NCBI GenBank assembly: GCA_913020045.1
Contig: CAJWBE010000033.1
Span: 1-36,653 of the forward strand
Direction of reading: 5' to 3'
Source: an uncultured Oleiphilus sp.
Lineage (GTDB): Bacteria; Pseudomonadota; Gammaproteobacteria; Pseudomonadales; Oleiphilaceae
DNA length: 36,653 bases
The translations under genes were made by a program, and so were the position numbers. Numbering within the stretch: position 1 is the first letter of the stretch; the number at the start of each line of letters is the position of its first letter. Of the stretch, positions 1-6,706 are shown in pieces. Below the pieces are notes generated by a model. That model saw only the letters and a program-made list of their open reading frames with translations. It was not told the origin of the DNA and did not search any database.

Positions 1-201
1 TTATTGTATGCATTAATTTGGTTGGCACCTGCGATAATTGTTTACCCTGTAGATTACTTACATTACTTGGTTACTGGCTCAAACTACGTCGATAGCTGGA
101 CATTAGGGTTATTAGTTTGGGCAGCCTCAACAGTGATCATACCCATGATTTTTATTACTATAGTGGTCGTTAAAATAATTAGGCATCACAAGAGTGTTTA
201 A
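1..201 (+). CDS. Small membrane protein, 5' end outside window
   Basis: The frame is open at the left edge and stops with TAA at 199-201, so at least 66 C-terminal residues are visible and the true start probably lies outside the window. The first in-frame start-like codon is a TTG at 4, with no room to see a ribosome site. The protein has two hydrophobic stretches (roughly residues 3-20 and 33-55 of the visible part), separated by a short polar loop with aromatic residues, and ends in a basic tail (KIIRHHKSV). That pattern predicts a small inner-membrane protein with two helices. I do not recognise a family. Its stop lies 13 bases before an attC-like element, which is the layout of an integron gene cassette. 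Function unknown. Confidence 0.5.
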   Translation, partial: LLYALIWLAPAIIVYPVDYLHYLVTGSNYVDSWTLGLLVWAASTVIIPMIFITIVVVKIIRHHKSV

Positions 202-213
202 TCTAAACAAAAC

Positions 214-296
214 ACCTAACAAGTTTAGCCTGCCTCGCCCGGAAAAAGCCCCGGGGCTGGACTCGCTATCGCTCGCCGCAGCTAAAAGCGTTCATG
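214..296 (+). other. attC-like integron recombination site (candidate)
   Basis: The left end ACCTAAC (214-220) fits the attC R'' consensus RYYYAAC. GTTTAGC (223-229) and GCTAAAAG (281-288) can pair as L''/L'. The arm TTTAGC-C-TGC pairs with GCA-GCTAAA only if one C (230) stays unpaired, which resembles the extrahelical base of attC hairpins. The right end GTTCATG (290-296) keeps the GTT of R' but not the RRRY that follows. That would be expected if the last cassette of an array abuts non-cassette DNA, because the bases after the cut come from outside the cassette. The length of 83 bases is within the attC range. No integrase gene is in the window, so this is structural inference. Confidence 0.45.
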
Positions 297-450
297 ATGT
301 CTGCTTTGTAGAAATGGCTCTCAGTTGATCCACTAGTGAAAAAGGTCCGCTATTTGGTGTTAACCGAAGCGGTGGCCTATTAAAGTTTTAGTCCGCTATT
401 CACAAAGCCAATAAGCAAATAATCTCAAACCTAGTTCTTCCTTCCAGGCT

Positions 451-567
451 CTATCAATAGATCAACCTTCATTGGTAGTTATTTATATTCAACCCAAGCC
501 TATCAATAGACTGATATTACTCGCTATCAATGATAGACTATCATTAGTTCTTAAATTACAGTGATAG
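451..567 (+). other. Candidate three-subsite res site of the adjacent resolvase
   Basis: Three inverted pairs of a CTATCA(AT) half-site lie one after another. CTATCAAT 451-458 faces ATTGGTAG 471-478 (28 bases overall). CTATCAAT 500-507 faces TGATAG 531-536 (37 bases). CTATCA 538-543 faces TGATAG 562-567 (30 bases). An internal perfect dyad CTATCA-A-TGATAG lies at 524-536. Tn3-family res sites have three subsites of unequal spacing over about 115-120 bases immediately upstream of tnpR. Here the total is 117 bases and the last pair ends 5 bases before the ATG. The array would therefore also serve as an autoregulatory operator. Subsite assignment is inferred. Confidence 0.55.
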
Positions 568-572
568 GTGTC

Positions 573-1118
573 ATGAAATATATATACGCAAGGGTCTCCA
601 CTGAAGAGCAGGACGTGCAGCAGCAGGCTGACTATCTATCGAGCAAGTACGAACACGATTGCGTAATCACAGAGCACTTTACTGGGACGACTACAGATCG
701 ACCTAAGTTCAAAAGTCTTCTGTCTGAAATGAAAAGCGGAGATACCTTAATCGTATACCACGTTAGTCGCCTGGGCAGGAAAACCTCAGAGGTACTAGAA
801 ACTGTAGAACTGCTTCAAGATAAAGGGGTTTCTGTATTCGTCGATCAATTGCAAGGTATCGACATTACATCTGGTGTTGGTAAGTTGCTATTCACGATGT
901 TGAGCGGATTAGCCGAGCTAGAGCGCGAGCAAATGCTGGAGCGCCAGAGAATAGGGATTAACCGCGCGAAATCAGAAGGTAAATACAAAGGACGTAAACC
1001 CGTAGATGATGAACTCATCGAATCCGCCAGGACTTTAATTGCGGCTGGAATGACCAAGGAGAAGGTTGCTCAACAATTACAAGTTGGGGTCGCCACGCTT
1101 TATAGAAGATTGAAGTGA
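573..1118 (+). CDS. Serine recombinase, Tn3-type resolvase/invertase family
   Basis: This 181-residue protein would cut and rejoin DNA through a serine-phosphodiester intermediate to resolve or invert segments between specific sites. The resolvase fold is seen from the start: YARVST with nucleophile Ser9 and Arg7, then YHVSRLGR with the conserved arginines near residue 70, and ELERE...ER in helix E near residue 120. A C-terminal helix-turn-helix of the HTH_7 type spans about residues 143-180 (AAGMTKEKVAQQLQVGVATLYRRL). The length matches Tn3/gamma-delta resolvases (about 185). I chose ATG 573 over the in-frame GTG at 561 because the catalytic segment follows directly, as in relatives, and a weak AGGTG precedes it. 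No transposase or terminal repeats are visible, so it is an orphan resolvase with its own likely res site. Confidence 0.88.
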   Translation: MKYIYARVSTEEQDVQQQADYLSSKYEHDCVITEHFTGTTTDRPKFKSLLSEMKSGDTLIVYHVSRLGRKTSEVLETVELLQDKGVSVFVDQLQGIDITSGVGKLLFTMLSGLAELEREQMLERQRIGINRAKSEGKYKGRKPVDDELIESARTLIAAGMTKEKVAQQLQVGVATLYRRLK

Positions 1119-1297
1119 CGTTTTTAGGCATTAAATCGGACAATTAATTTAGATTTTTTAATCGTCAATTTGTAAAGTATTTTGGGTTATTTTTTGGGAT
1201 CGGCGGGTAGAAATTTATTAGATCTTTACGAAAACATCCATTTATGTAATGGATCATAAAGGCCAGGTTGCCATCAAAGTACTGTAATTTGGGGACC

Positions 1298-1317
1298 CTC
1301 ACTCACTCACTCACTCA
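1298..1317 (+). repeat. Tetranucleotide microsatellite (CTCA)5
   Basis: Five perfect tandem copies of CTCA lie in non-coding DNA between the resolvase gene and the exonuclease gene, immediately after TAATTTGGGGACC (1285-1297). It is outside any reading frame I support, so phase variation of a protein is not suggested. The remaining non-coding bases (1119-1375) are AT-rich and hold no other feature that I can support. Confidence 0.8.
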
Positions 1318-1375
1318 ACCGGATAGAGTTTTAGTGGATATAATTAGGGTTTAAAAAGAAAGCAGACTACGCCAA

Positions 1376-2056
1376 CTAAAGACCCTGCAAATTAAGCTGG
1401 CCAAGATTTAATGACTTTCGCGACCTTAGATATGACGCTTGAGCCAGCAATAACTCGCCGGTCGCGATAGCATCATACATCGCATTGTGCGCGACTGCCG
1501 GCGGCAAACCGTAACGCTCACGACAGACGTTGAGCTGCAACCCTGCCGTTTTTCCCTGCCGCTCTAAACGACGCTGTTCAATTCTCATGGTATCAACATA
1601 CTGAAAGACCAGCGGACAGCCAAAAGCGGCCTGCGCTGTTTTTTGAAGAAAAGCCAAGTCGAGAGGCGCATGATGGAAGACTAAAACCGAACCGGGAATT
1701 TCGTGCACGAGCGCTGCAATAGCCTGAGCGGGACTCGAAGCTCCCGCTAGATTGTGATCAAATAAACCGTGTATTTTAATGCTCTCTCCAACATCGCCTT
1801 TTGCGTGCAGCAAAACATGTTTACGAGAGTCGTACTTCATCACACCATTTTCAACCCGAACCCAGCCAATACTAAGTAACTCGCTGGTCGCCACATTAAG
1901 CCCGCTCATTTCACAGTCTACGATGAGAAAACGAACATCTTGGAACTTGCAGTTTTGTGCCGTTGGCGTGCTTTTGTATAACGCGTTGAGTGGGCTGCGC
2001 ATCGCTTTTTTAGACCAGCGAAGCTTTTTATATGCGCTATAAAGCCCCATGGCCAA
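1376..2056 (-). CDS. DnaQ-like 3'-5' exonuclease (DEDDh family)
   Basis: This is a 226-residue DEDDh exonuclease related to the DNA polymerase III epsilon proofreading fold. ExoI is DCEMSG (Asp47, Glu49), a middle segment HHAPLDLAFL supplies the second aspartate, and ExoIII is HNAMYDA (His190, Asp195). The N-terminal 40 residues are basic and not part of the fold. It lacks the extra C-terminal alpha-binding region of true DnaQ, so it is more likely a stand-alone accessory nuclease acting on DNA or RNA ends. Its start overlaps the end of the upstream CNBD-CBS-nucleotidyltransferase gene by 20 bases, which implies translational coupling. ATG at 2050 is an alternative start. The substrate cannot be told from sequence. 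Confidence 0.85.
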   Translation of the reverse strand: MAMGLYSAYKKLRWSKKAMRSPLNALYKSTPTAQNCKFQDVRFLIVDCEMSGLNVATSELLSIGWVRVENGVMKYDSRKHVLLHAKGDVGESIKIHGLFDHNLAGASSPAQAIAALVHEIPGSVLVFHHAPLDLAFLQKTAQAAFGCPLVFQYVDTMRIEQRRLERQGKTAGLQLNVCRERYGLPPAVAHNAMYDAIATGELLLAQASYLRSRKSLNLGQLNLQGL

Positions 2057-3863
2057 ATCTCATTTTTAGTGCTTTTTGGTTTTCGGCAACCACAGAAAAT
2101 GCGTCTTTTAGTTGGCGACGTACTAAAGGCGACACAAGATTCGGGTCTAGGCTATTGCTTGGCTCACGCCCTTCACTAATTGCAATTTCTTGGCCTTCGA
2201 GCCGTAAACGAGCAATAAACTCATGGGCGTCACGTAGATTTTTTACATCGGAGCTGGTCAACACTTTTGCAGCCTCCAAGACGTCCAATCGATCCATCGT
2301 ATTAACTTCACCTAAGCCATTAGCCAAACAGTACAATCGCACCAATGCGACAATAGGCACGGTCCCACGATGCTTAAGGTCTAACACTTGATTGTGGTTG
2401 CCGTCCTTCTCCAATACAAACTGCTTGAAAAAACCAAGAGGCGGAGAGCTATGGCATGCATTCTCTGCCATGCATGCCTGAAAAATCGTATTCTTTTTGG
2501 CCTCCTCTAGCACCAGACTTTGCAAAGCTCTCGTCAACTCCTTGCGTCCCGCCACATGACGAATGTCATAAAAAATACTCGCATGCATCAGTGCTTTCGG
2601 CTCCGGCTCTCTAATCCATTTGATGAAATATGACTGCCACTGAGCCAGAGGCTGACGCCACTTATCGGTCATTGCCATGATATCGCCCGGGCAGTATTTT
2701 AGCCCCGAACGATCCAGCCCTTCATTGACGAAAGAAGCGACACGCTTAAAGTATTCTTGAGCCCCCTCATCAGCTCCATCCTCCAAAATCAAACCGTTAT
2801 CTTGATCCGACCCAAGCATCTGATCTTGCCTCGCTTGAGATCCAAAGACCACCCATGCATAAGCACAAGGCTCGACGCCAAACGATCGCTGCGCCAGGTA
2901 AATCAACTGGCGGGTAATGGCGTCTGTAATCGACGTAATGACACGGCCAATTTCCTCTGCACGCACATTAGCTTTTATCATTTTCTCAATGAGGCTTGGA
3001 AGGCGCTCAGACGTGCGATAGATTTCATCTCGACTTTCCGCCCGATGAATTGCCTGAATCATATAAATAGGCTCGCTATTCTGCGCTCTTGCGAAGTCAT
3101 TTAGCGCAACAATTCCCACTGGGCGGTGGTCCACCACAACAGGAAGATGATGAATATTGTCTTTCATCATTCGCATCTGGGCTTCGTACACGGTTTGAGT
3201 CGGCGCAACAGAAATTGGCCCCTTCGTCATTACTGACTCCACTAATTGATCGGGATCAACCCCCTTTGCCAGCACTCGAGATCGAAGGTCTCGGTCTGTT
3301 ACAATGCCGGTCAACCGGTCTCCATCCACAACCAAGATGGAGGACACCTTGGCCTCAGACATGCTAATAGCAACCTGCCTTATTGTTGCTGCCTCATGCG
3401 TGCATAGTGGGTCCGTCACCATCAAACCGGACACCTCTTGATTAAGGCGAAAATCACGTTCATCGCCTTCGGAGGAACTCAATCTTAACTCAGGATTTTC
3501 CTGAAAAAAGTCTGCAAGACGATCGCTTTTTGAAGAGAAAGACTCAACAGCATGACGTTCAAAGGCATACAGCAATGTATCTTCCAAGAAGCTGACATTT
3601 AAAGGCGTCACTCCGCCTAAAACAGGAAAGATGAAGACATCACCGGCGCTCATTCGATCAAAGAACTCTCCCTCTTGATCTCTAATCTCAACACTACCGG
3701 TTCTTAAAATAAGAACCTTCTGTATGTCACTTCGATCCAGTAATTCACCCGCCTTATGGTATTGAATTGTTAGCTCATTGAGGCATCGAGAAAGCGCATC
3801 GTCATTAAGATGATCAAAGGGGGGACATTGCGAAATAAACTGTTTTTTATCATCAATTTCCAA
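2037..3863 (-). CDS. CNBD-CBS-nucleotidyltransferase protein (DUF294 family)
   Basis: This is a 608-residue cytoplasmic multidomain protein. Residues about 15-125 resemble a cyclic-nucleotide-binding (cNMP) beta roll. Residues about 150-270 form a CBS pair, with GIVTDRDLRSRVLA in the first and GIVALNDFARA in the second, typical adenosine-nucleotide sensors. Residues about 300-440 are a DUF294 nucleotidyltransferase related to GlnD, with GSQARQ at 341-346 and the metal-binding pair Asp353/Asp355 in SDQDNG. The rest is the DUF294 C-terminal helical domain. The family is poorly characterised; transfer of a nucleotide to a partner in response to ligand binding is inferred. It overlaps the exonuclease gene and follows an acetate symporter operon, an association I also recall from related genomes. 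Confidence 0.87.
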   Translation of the reverse strand: MEIDDKKQFISQCPPFDHLNDDALSRCLNELTIQYHKAGELLDRSDIQKVLILRTGSVEIRDQEGEFFDRMSAGDVFIFPVLGGVTPLNVSFLEDTLLYAFERHAVESFSSKSDRLADFFQENPELRLSSSEGDERDFRLNQEVSGLMVTDPLCTHEAATIRQVAISMSEAKVSSILVVDGDRLTGIVTDRDLRSRVLAKGVDPDQLVESVMTKGPISVAPTQTVYEAQMRMMKDNIHHLPVVVDHRPVGIVALNDFARAQNSEPIYMIQAIHRAESRDEIYRTSERLPSLIEKMIKANVRAEEIGRVITSITDAITRQLIYLAQRSFGVEPCAYAWVVFGSQARQDQMLGSDQDNGLILEDGADEGAQEYFKRVASFVNEGLDRSGLKYCPGDIMAMTDKWRQPLAQWQSYFIKWIREPEPKALMHASIFYDIRHVAGRKELTRALQSLVLEEAKKNTIFQACMAENACHSSPPLGFFKQFVLEKDGNHNQVLDLKHRGTVPIVALVRLYCLANGLGEVNTMDRLDVLEAAKVLTSSDVKNLRDAHEFIARLRLEGQEIAISEGREPSNSLDPNLVSPLVRRQLKDAFSVVAENQKALKMRFGHGAL

Positions 3864-3905
3864 ATCTTTCTCCTAAACGAAGGGCAAACCAAGTTTCAGA
3901 AATAC

Positions 3906-4394
3906 CTACCACTCGCCTCTCGGAAAGATTGTGTCATAGTCAAAAAAAGCCGTGTCGGTACTGGCATAAAACACCCTTCCAGACGATTCAAACGCGACAC
4001 GCAGTCCATTTGATTCTTGTGAATGCAGAGACAAAGGCATCATCCATATTGTTCCATCAGAGGCTGTCCGCTCTAGCGCGACCGCTTCCTGAGCCTCTTC
4101 GCCATTGACTAATGCAACGCGAATACCCGTCAACGGTTGATTGGACTTCGCCATCAATACTCGACCACTATCTTGCTCAAATTCAATTCTCAGCTGCAAC
4201 TCTATGTCGCCATTCTTTAGCGTGCATTCACCACTCTCATAACGACAGTTTGGCCTAGCCAGCAAGGCATAGCTCTCCCCTTCCGCAGCAGCGATGGGTT
4301 GATCTGAAACCGCATAATCGGTGGCAAAATAACTGATGATCGCCAGTATAGGCGCCACAATCATTGCCACCATAATATGTTTATTTTTTTTCAT
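3906..4394 (-). CDS. Unknown single-helix envelope protein
   Basis: This is a 162-residue protein that I cannot assign to a named family. Residues about 7-28 are a hydrophobic helix after a basic MKKNKH start, so it is an N-terminally anchored or exported protein with a periplasmic body. The body is beta-rich by composition and carries two cysteines, in NCRYESGEC (positions 49-57), that could form a disulphide in the periplasm. A ribosome site (AGGGTG) precedes ATG 4394. It lies 32 bases after the symporter terminator and 42 bases before the CNBD-CBS gene, so it may be read from terminator read-through or a promoter inside the symporter gene. A role with the transporter is only suggested by position. 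Confidence 0.7.
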   Translation of the reverse strand: MKKNKHIMVAMIVAPILAIISYFATDYAVSDQPIAAAEGESYALLARPNCRYESGECTLKNGDIELQLRIEFEQDSGRVLMAKSNQPLTGIRVALVNGEEAQEAVALERTASDGTIWMMPLSLHSQESNGLRVAFESSGRVFYASTDTAFFDYDTIFPRGEW

Positions 4395-4426
4395 TTTTGC
4401 ACCCTATAAGTTCCTGCATAGCCGTG

Positions 4427-4455
4427 AAAAAAAGGGACTCACCGAAGTGAGCCCC
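4427..4455 (-). terminator. Rho-independent terminator after the symporter gene
   Basis: On the minus strand GGGGCTCAC-TTCG-GTGAGTCCC forms a nine-pair stem (one G-U pair) closed by a UUCG tetraloop and followed by seven T. It lies just past the symporter stop and is one of the clearest terminators in the window. Confidence 0.85.
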
Positions 4456-4460
4456 GAATC

Positions 4461-4477
4461 CAGCACTTAAAGTGCTG
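4461..4477. repeat. Short perfect palindrome next to terminator
   Basis: CAGCACTT-A-AAGTGCTG is an eight-base perfect inverted repeat with a one-base centre, between the symporter stop and its terminator. In RNA it would form a second hairpin upstream of the terminator and may protect the 3' end of the message. Confidence 0.6.
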
Positions 4478-4491
4478 AGGCGTGTTACCAG

Positions 4492-6225
4492 TTAATGGGC
4501 CTGTGCGCTACCTGCGCCAGATGGCACTCGAATATGCTCAACCAGGTCTTGGATTTCTTTCGGTGGTGCTTTCGTCACTCGCGACACGCCAAATGCAACC
4601 ACGAAATTAACCACAGCACCTATCGCACCAAACGCATTAGGCTCTATCCCTAGGAACCAGTTCGACGGCATATCCCCCAAGAAAGAGGTGCTAGCCACAA
4701 ACATGATGCCTTTGTGCTGGAATACATAAAGCAAGGTCACACCGATACCGGCGATCATTCCCGCAATAGCGCCTTCCTTCGTGACGTTTTTGCTGAAGAT
4801 ACCCATCATCAATACCGGGAATATCGACGAGGCGGCCAAGCCAAAGGCTAGCGCAACCGTTCCTGCTGCAAAATCCGGAGGGTTTAAGCCCAAATATCCA
4901 GCAAACATAATGGCGCCGGCCATCGCTATCCTACTCGCCAGCAGCTCGCTCTTCTCCGAAATATCAGGCATGAACACACCTTTCAGCAAGTCATGAGATA
5001 TCGCCGACGATATTGCCAACAATAGACCAGCAGCCGTCGATAACGCCGCCGCCAAACCACCGGCCGCCACTAACGCAATGACCCAGTTAGGCAATTGAGC
5101 AATTTCAGGATTAGCCAGTACCATAATGTCGCGATCTACTTTAACCATTTCATTAGTGGTCTTATCTGACGTGTACTGAATACGGCCATCACCATTCTTA
5201 TCTTCAAACTTCAACAGCCCAGTGGTTTCCCATTTTTTAAACCAGTCAGGTCTCTCTGCATAAACAAGAGTCTCGGCTGATTCTGGCTGATTGATGGTAT
5301 CGATTAGGTTAAGACGAGCCATCGCTGCAACAGCTGGCGCAGTGGTATACAAAATGGTGATGAATACCAATGCCCAACCCGCAGACGTCCGCGCATCACG
5401 AACCTTAGGAACTGTAAAGAAGCGAATGATGACATGGGGTAAGCCTGCCGTTCCGATCATCAGAGACATTGTATACACAAACATATTGAGCGTACTTAGC
5501 CTCGCCTGTGTCGTGTATTCAGAAAACCCTAGTTCCATCACTACTTGATCTAGTTTGTCTAACAGATAGGTCTCGCTTCCTATCATCGTACTACCCAGAC
5601 CCAGCTGAGGAATCGGGTTACCTGTCAGGTTGAGCGAAATAAAGATTGCCGGAATCGTATACGCAAAGATCAATACACAGTATTGAACGATCTGCGTATA
5701 GGTAATGCCCTTCATGCCACCCAATACCGCATAGATGAAGACAATACCCATACCACTGAGTAGACCGGTTGTGTAGTCGACCTCAAGAAAACGAGAAAAG
5801 GCGACACCTATCCCTTTCATCTGACCGATAACATAAGTCACCGACGCCACAATCAAACAGATAACAGCCACAATTCTAGCGGTACGAGAGTAGAAACGAT
5901 CTCCTATAAATTCAGGCACCGTAAACTTACCGAACTTTCGAAGATAAGGTGCTAAACACATCGCAAGCAATACATACCCGCCAGTCCAGCCCATCAGAAA
6001 TACCGAGCCGCCATAACCATAAAACGCAATCAAACCCGCCATCGAAATAAACGAAGCGGCTGACATCCAATCGGCAGCGGTTGCCATACCATTGGCTACA
6101 GGATGAATACCCCCACCCGCCACGTAAAATTCAGTCGTGGTACCAGCTCGAGCCCAGATAGCTATCCCGATATAAACTGTAAAAGTAATCCCTACAACGA
6201 TGTAGGTCATTGTTTGTAAATCCAT
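4492..6225 (-). CDS. Na+/solute symporter, VC_2705/ActP-type (likely acetate)
   Basis: This is a 577-residue inner-membrane sodium:solute symporter with about 13 hydrophobic segments. The N-terminal region (ATAADWMSAASFISMAG) and the VPEFIGDRFYSR loop are typical of the ActP-like acetate/monocarboxylate branch. A hydrophilic insert at about residues 310-375 carries DKNGDGRIQYTS (342-353), an EF-hand-like loop. The gene starts 11 bases after the DUF4212 small-subunit gene, with a GGAG ribosome site. This two-gene pair is characteristic of the VC_2705 symporter subfamily. Acetate as substrate is inferred from acs, crbS and crbR next door; other short carboxylates remain possible. The likely control is CrbS/CrbR through the dyad at 6596-6612. 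Confidence 0.9.
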   Translation of the reverse strand: MDLQTMTYIVVGITFTVYIGIAIWARAGTTTEFYVAGGGIHPVANGMATAADWMSAASFISMAGLIAFYGYGGSVFLMGWTGGYVLLAMCLAPYLRKFGKFTVPEFIGDRFYSRTARIVAVICLIVASVTYVIGQMKGIGVAFSRFLEVDYTTGLLSGMGIVFIYAVLGGMKGITYTQIVQYCVLIFAYTIPAIFISLNLTGNPIPQLGLGSTMIGSETYLLDKLDQVVMELGFSEYTTQARLSTLNMFVYTMSLMIGTAGLPHVIIRFFTVPKVRDARTSAGWALVFITILYTTAPAVAAMARLNLIDTINQPESAETLVYAERPDWFKKWETTGLLKFEDKNGDGRIQYTSDKTTNEMVKVDRDIMVLANPEIAQLPNWVIALVAAGGLAAALSTAAGLLLAISSAISHDLLKGVFMPDISEKSELLASRIAMAGAIMFAGYLGLNPPDFAAGTVALAFGLAASSIFPVLMMGIFSKNVTKEGAIAGMIAGIGVTLLYVFQHKGIMFVASTSFLGDMPSNWFLGIEPNAFGAIGAVVNFVVAFGVSRVTKAPPKEIQDLVEHIRVPSGAGSAQAH

Positions 6226-6236
6226 GACGCTACTCC

Positions 6237-6500
6237 CTATTCATCGACGTTGTATTCGCGATCAAGTGCCGCCATGCGCTTGGCATAGTAGAACACTATA
6301 ATCACAAAGCTATACATTGAGCCTTGCTGGGCAAACCAAAAGCCAAGCTTGTACCCGCCTATTTGTATCTGATTCAGCACGTCTACTAGCAAGATCCCGC
6401 AAACAAACGAAACCGTAAACCAAACGCATAGCAACTTCAGCATGAGCCGAATATTGGTTTGCCAGTAGGCAGATTCGCTGCCGCTGTCATTCTCTTTCAT
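6237..6500 (-). CDS. DUF4212 symporter small subunit
   Basis: This is an 87-residue membrane protein with two hydrophobic helices (about residues 19-41 and 54-73) and the sequence GFWFAQQGSMYSFVIIVFYY, diagnostic of the DUF4212 sodium/substrate symporter small subunit. It precedes the large symporter in an operon and probably stabilises or regulates it in the inner membrane. I chose ATG 6500, which has ACGGAG eight bases upstream. A longer frame to 6569 adds a non-conserved stretch without a ribosome site. Confidence 0.88.
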   Translation of the reverse strand: MKENDSGSESAYWQTNIRLMLKLLCVWFTVSFVCGILLVDVLNQIQIGGYKLGFWFAQQGSMYSFVIIVFYYAKRMAALDREYNVDE

Positions 6501-6595
6501 AATTATTCTCCGTATAGATTGGACAACTCGAGCGACTGAAGAATCAGAAGCTAATGGCGACGGTAACAACTATTCAAAATAAAATGACCACGACT

Positions 6596-6612
6596 TTGGT
6601 CTAAGGGTCGAC
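6596..6612. promoter_or_regulatory. Candidate CrbR operator between symporter operon and crbS
   Basis: TTGGTCTA (6596-6603; reverse strand TAGACCAA) is followed by GGGTCGAC (6605-6612; reverse GTCGACCC). These GACC half-sites match those of the dyads upstream of acs (12929-12960). The location, in the divergent spacer between the DUF4212 gene and crbS, suits control of one or both transcripts. It is inferred from the shared motif. Confidence 0.45.
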
Positions 6613-6706
6613 TAAAGTATTAAGCCTTATAATAAAAAAATCAGGCGAATCATGCCGGCGTATGGGCGCCGCATTAGCGCCACGCTCTTATACGGAGATT
6701 TATTTC

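Noticed and set aside
561-572. GTG 561 as the resolvase start
   Set aside because: It has no ribosome site upstream and would add four residues before the conserved catalytic start, inside the last res half-site.
1298-1317. CTCA repeats as a CRISPR or phase-variation tract
   Set aside because: There are no spacers between units and no reading frame runs through them.
4781-4996. 71-codon plus-strand frame within the symporter gene, and similar antisense frames elsewhere
   Set aside because: They are shadows of well-supported genes on the opposite strand.
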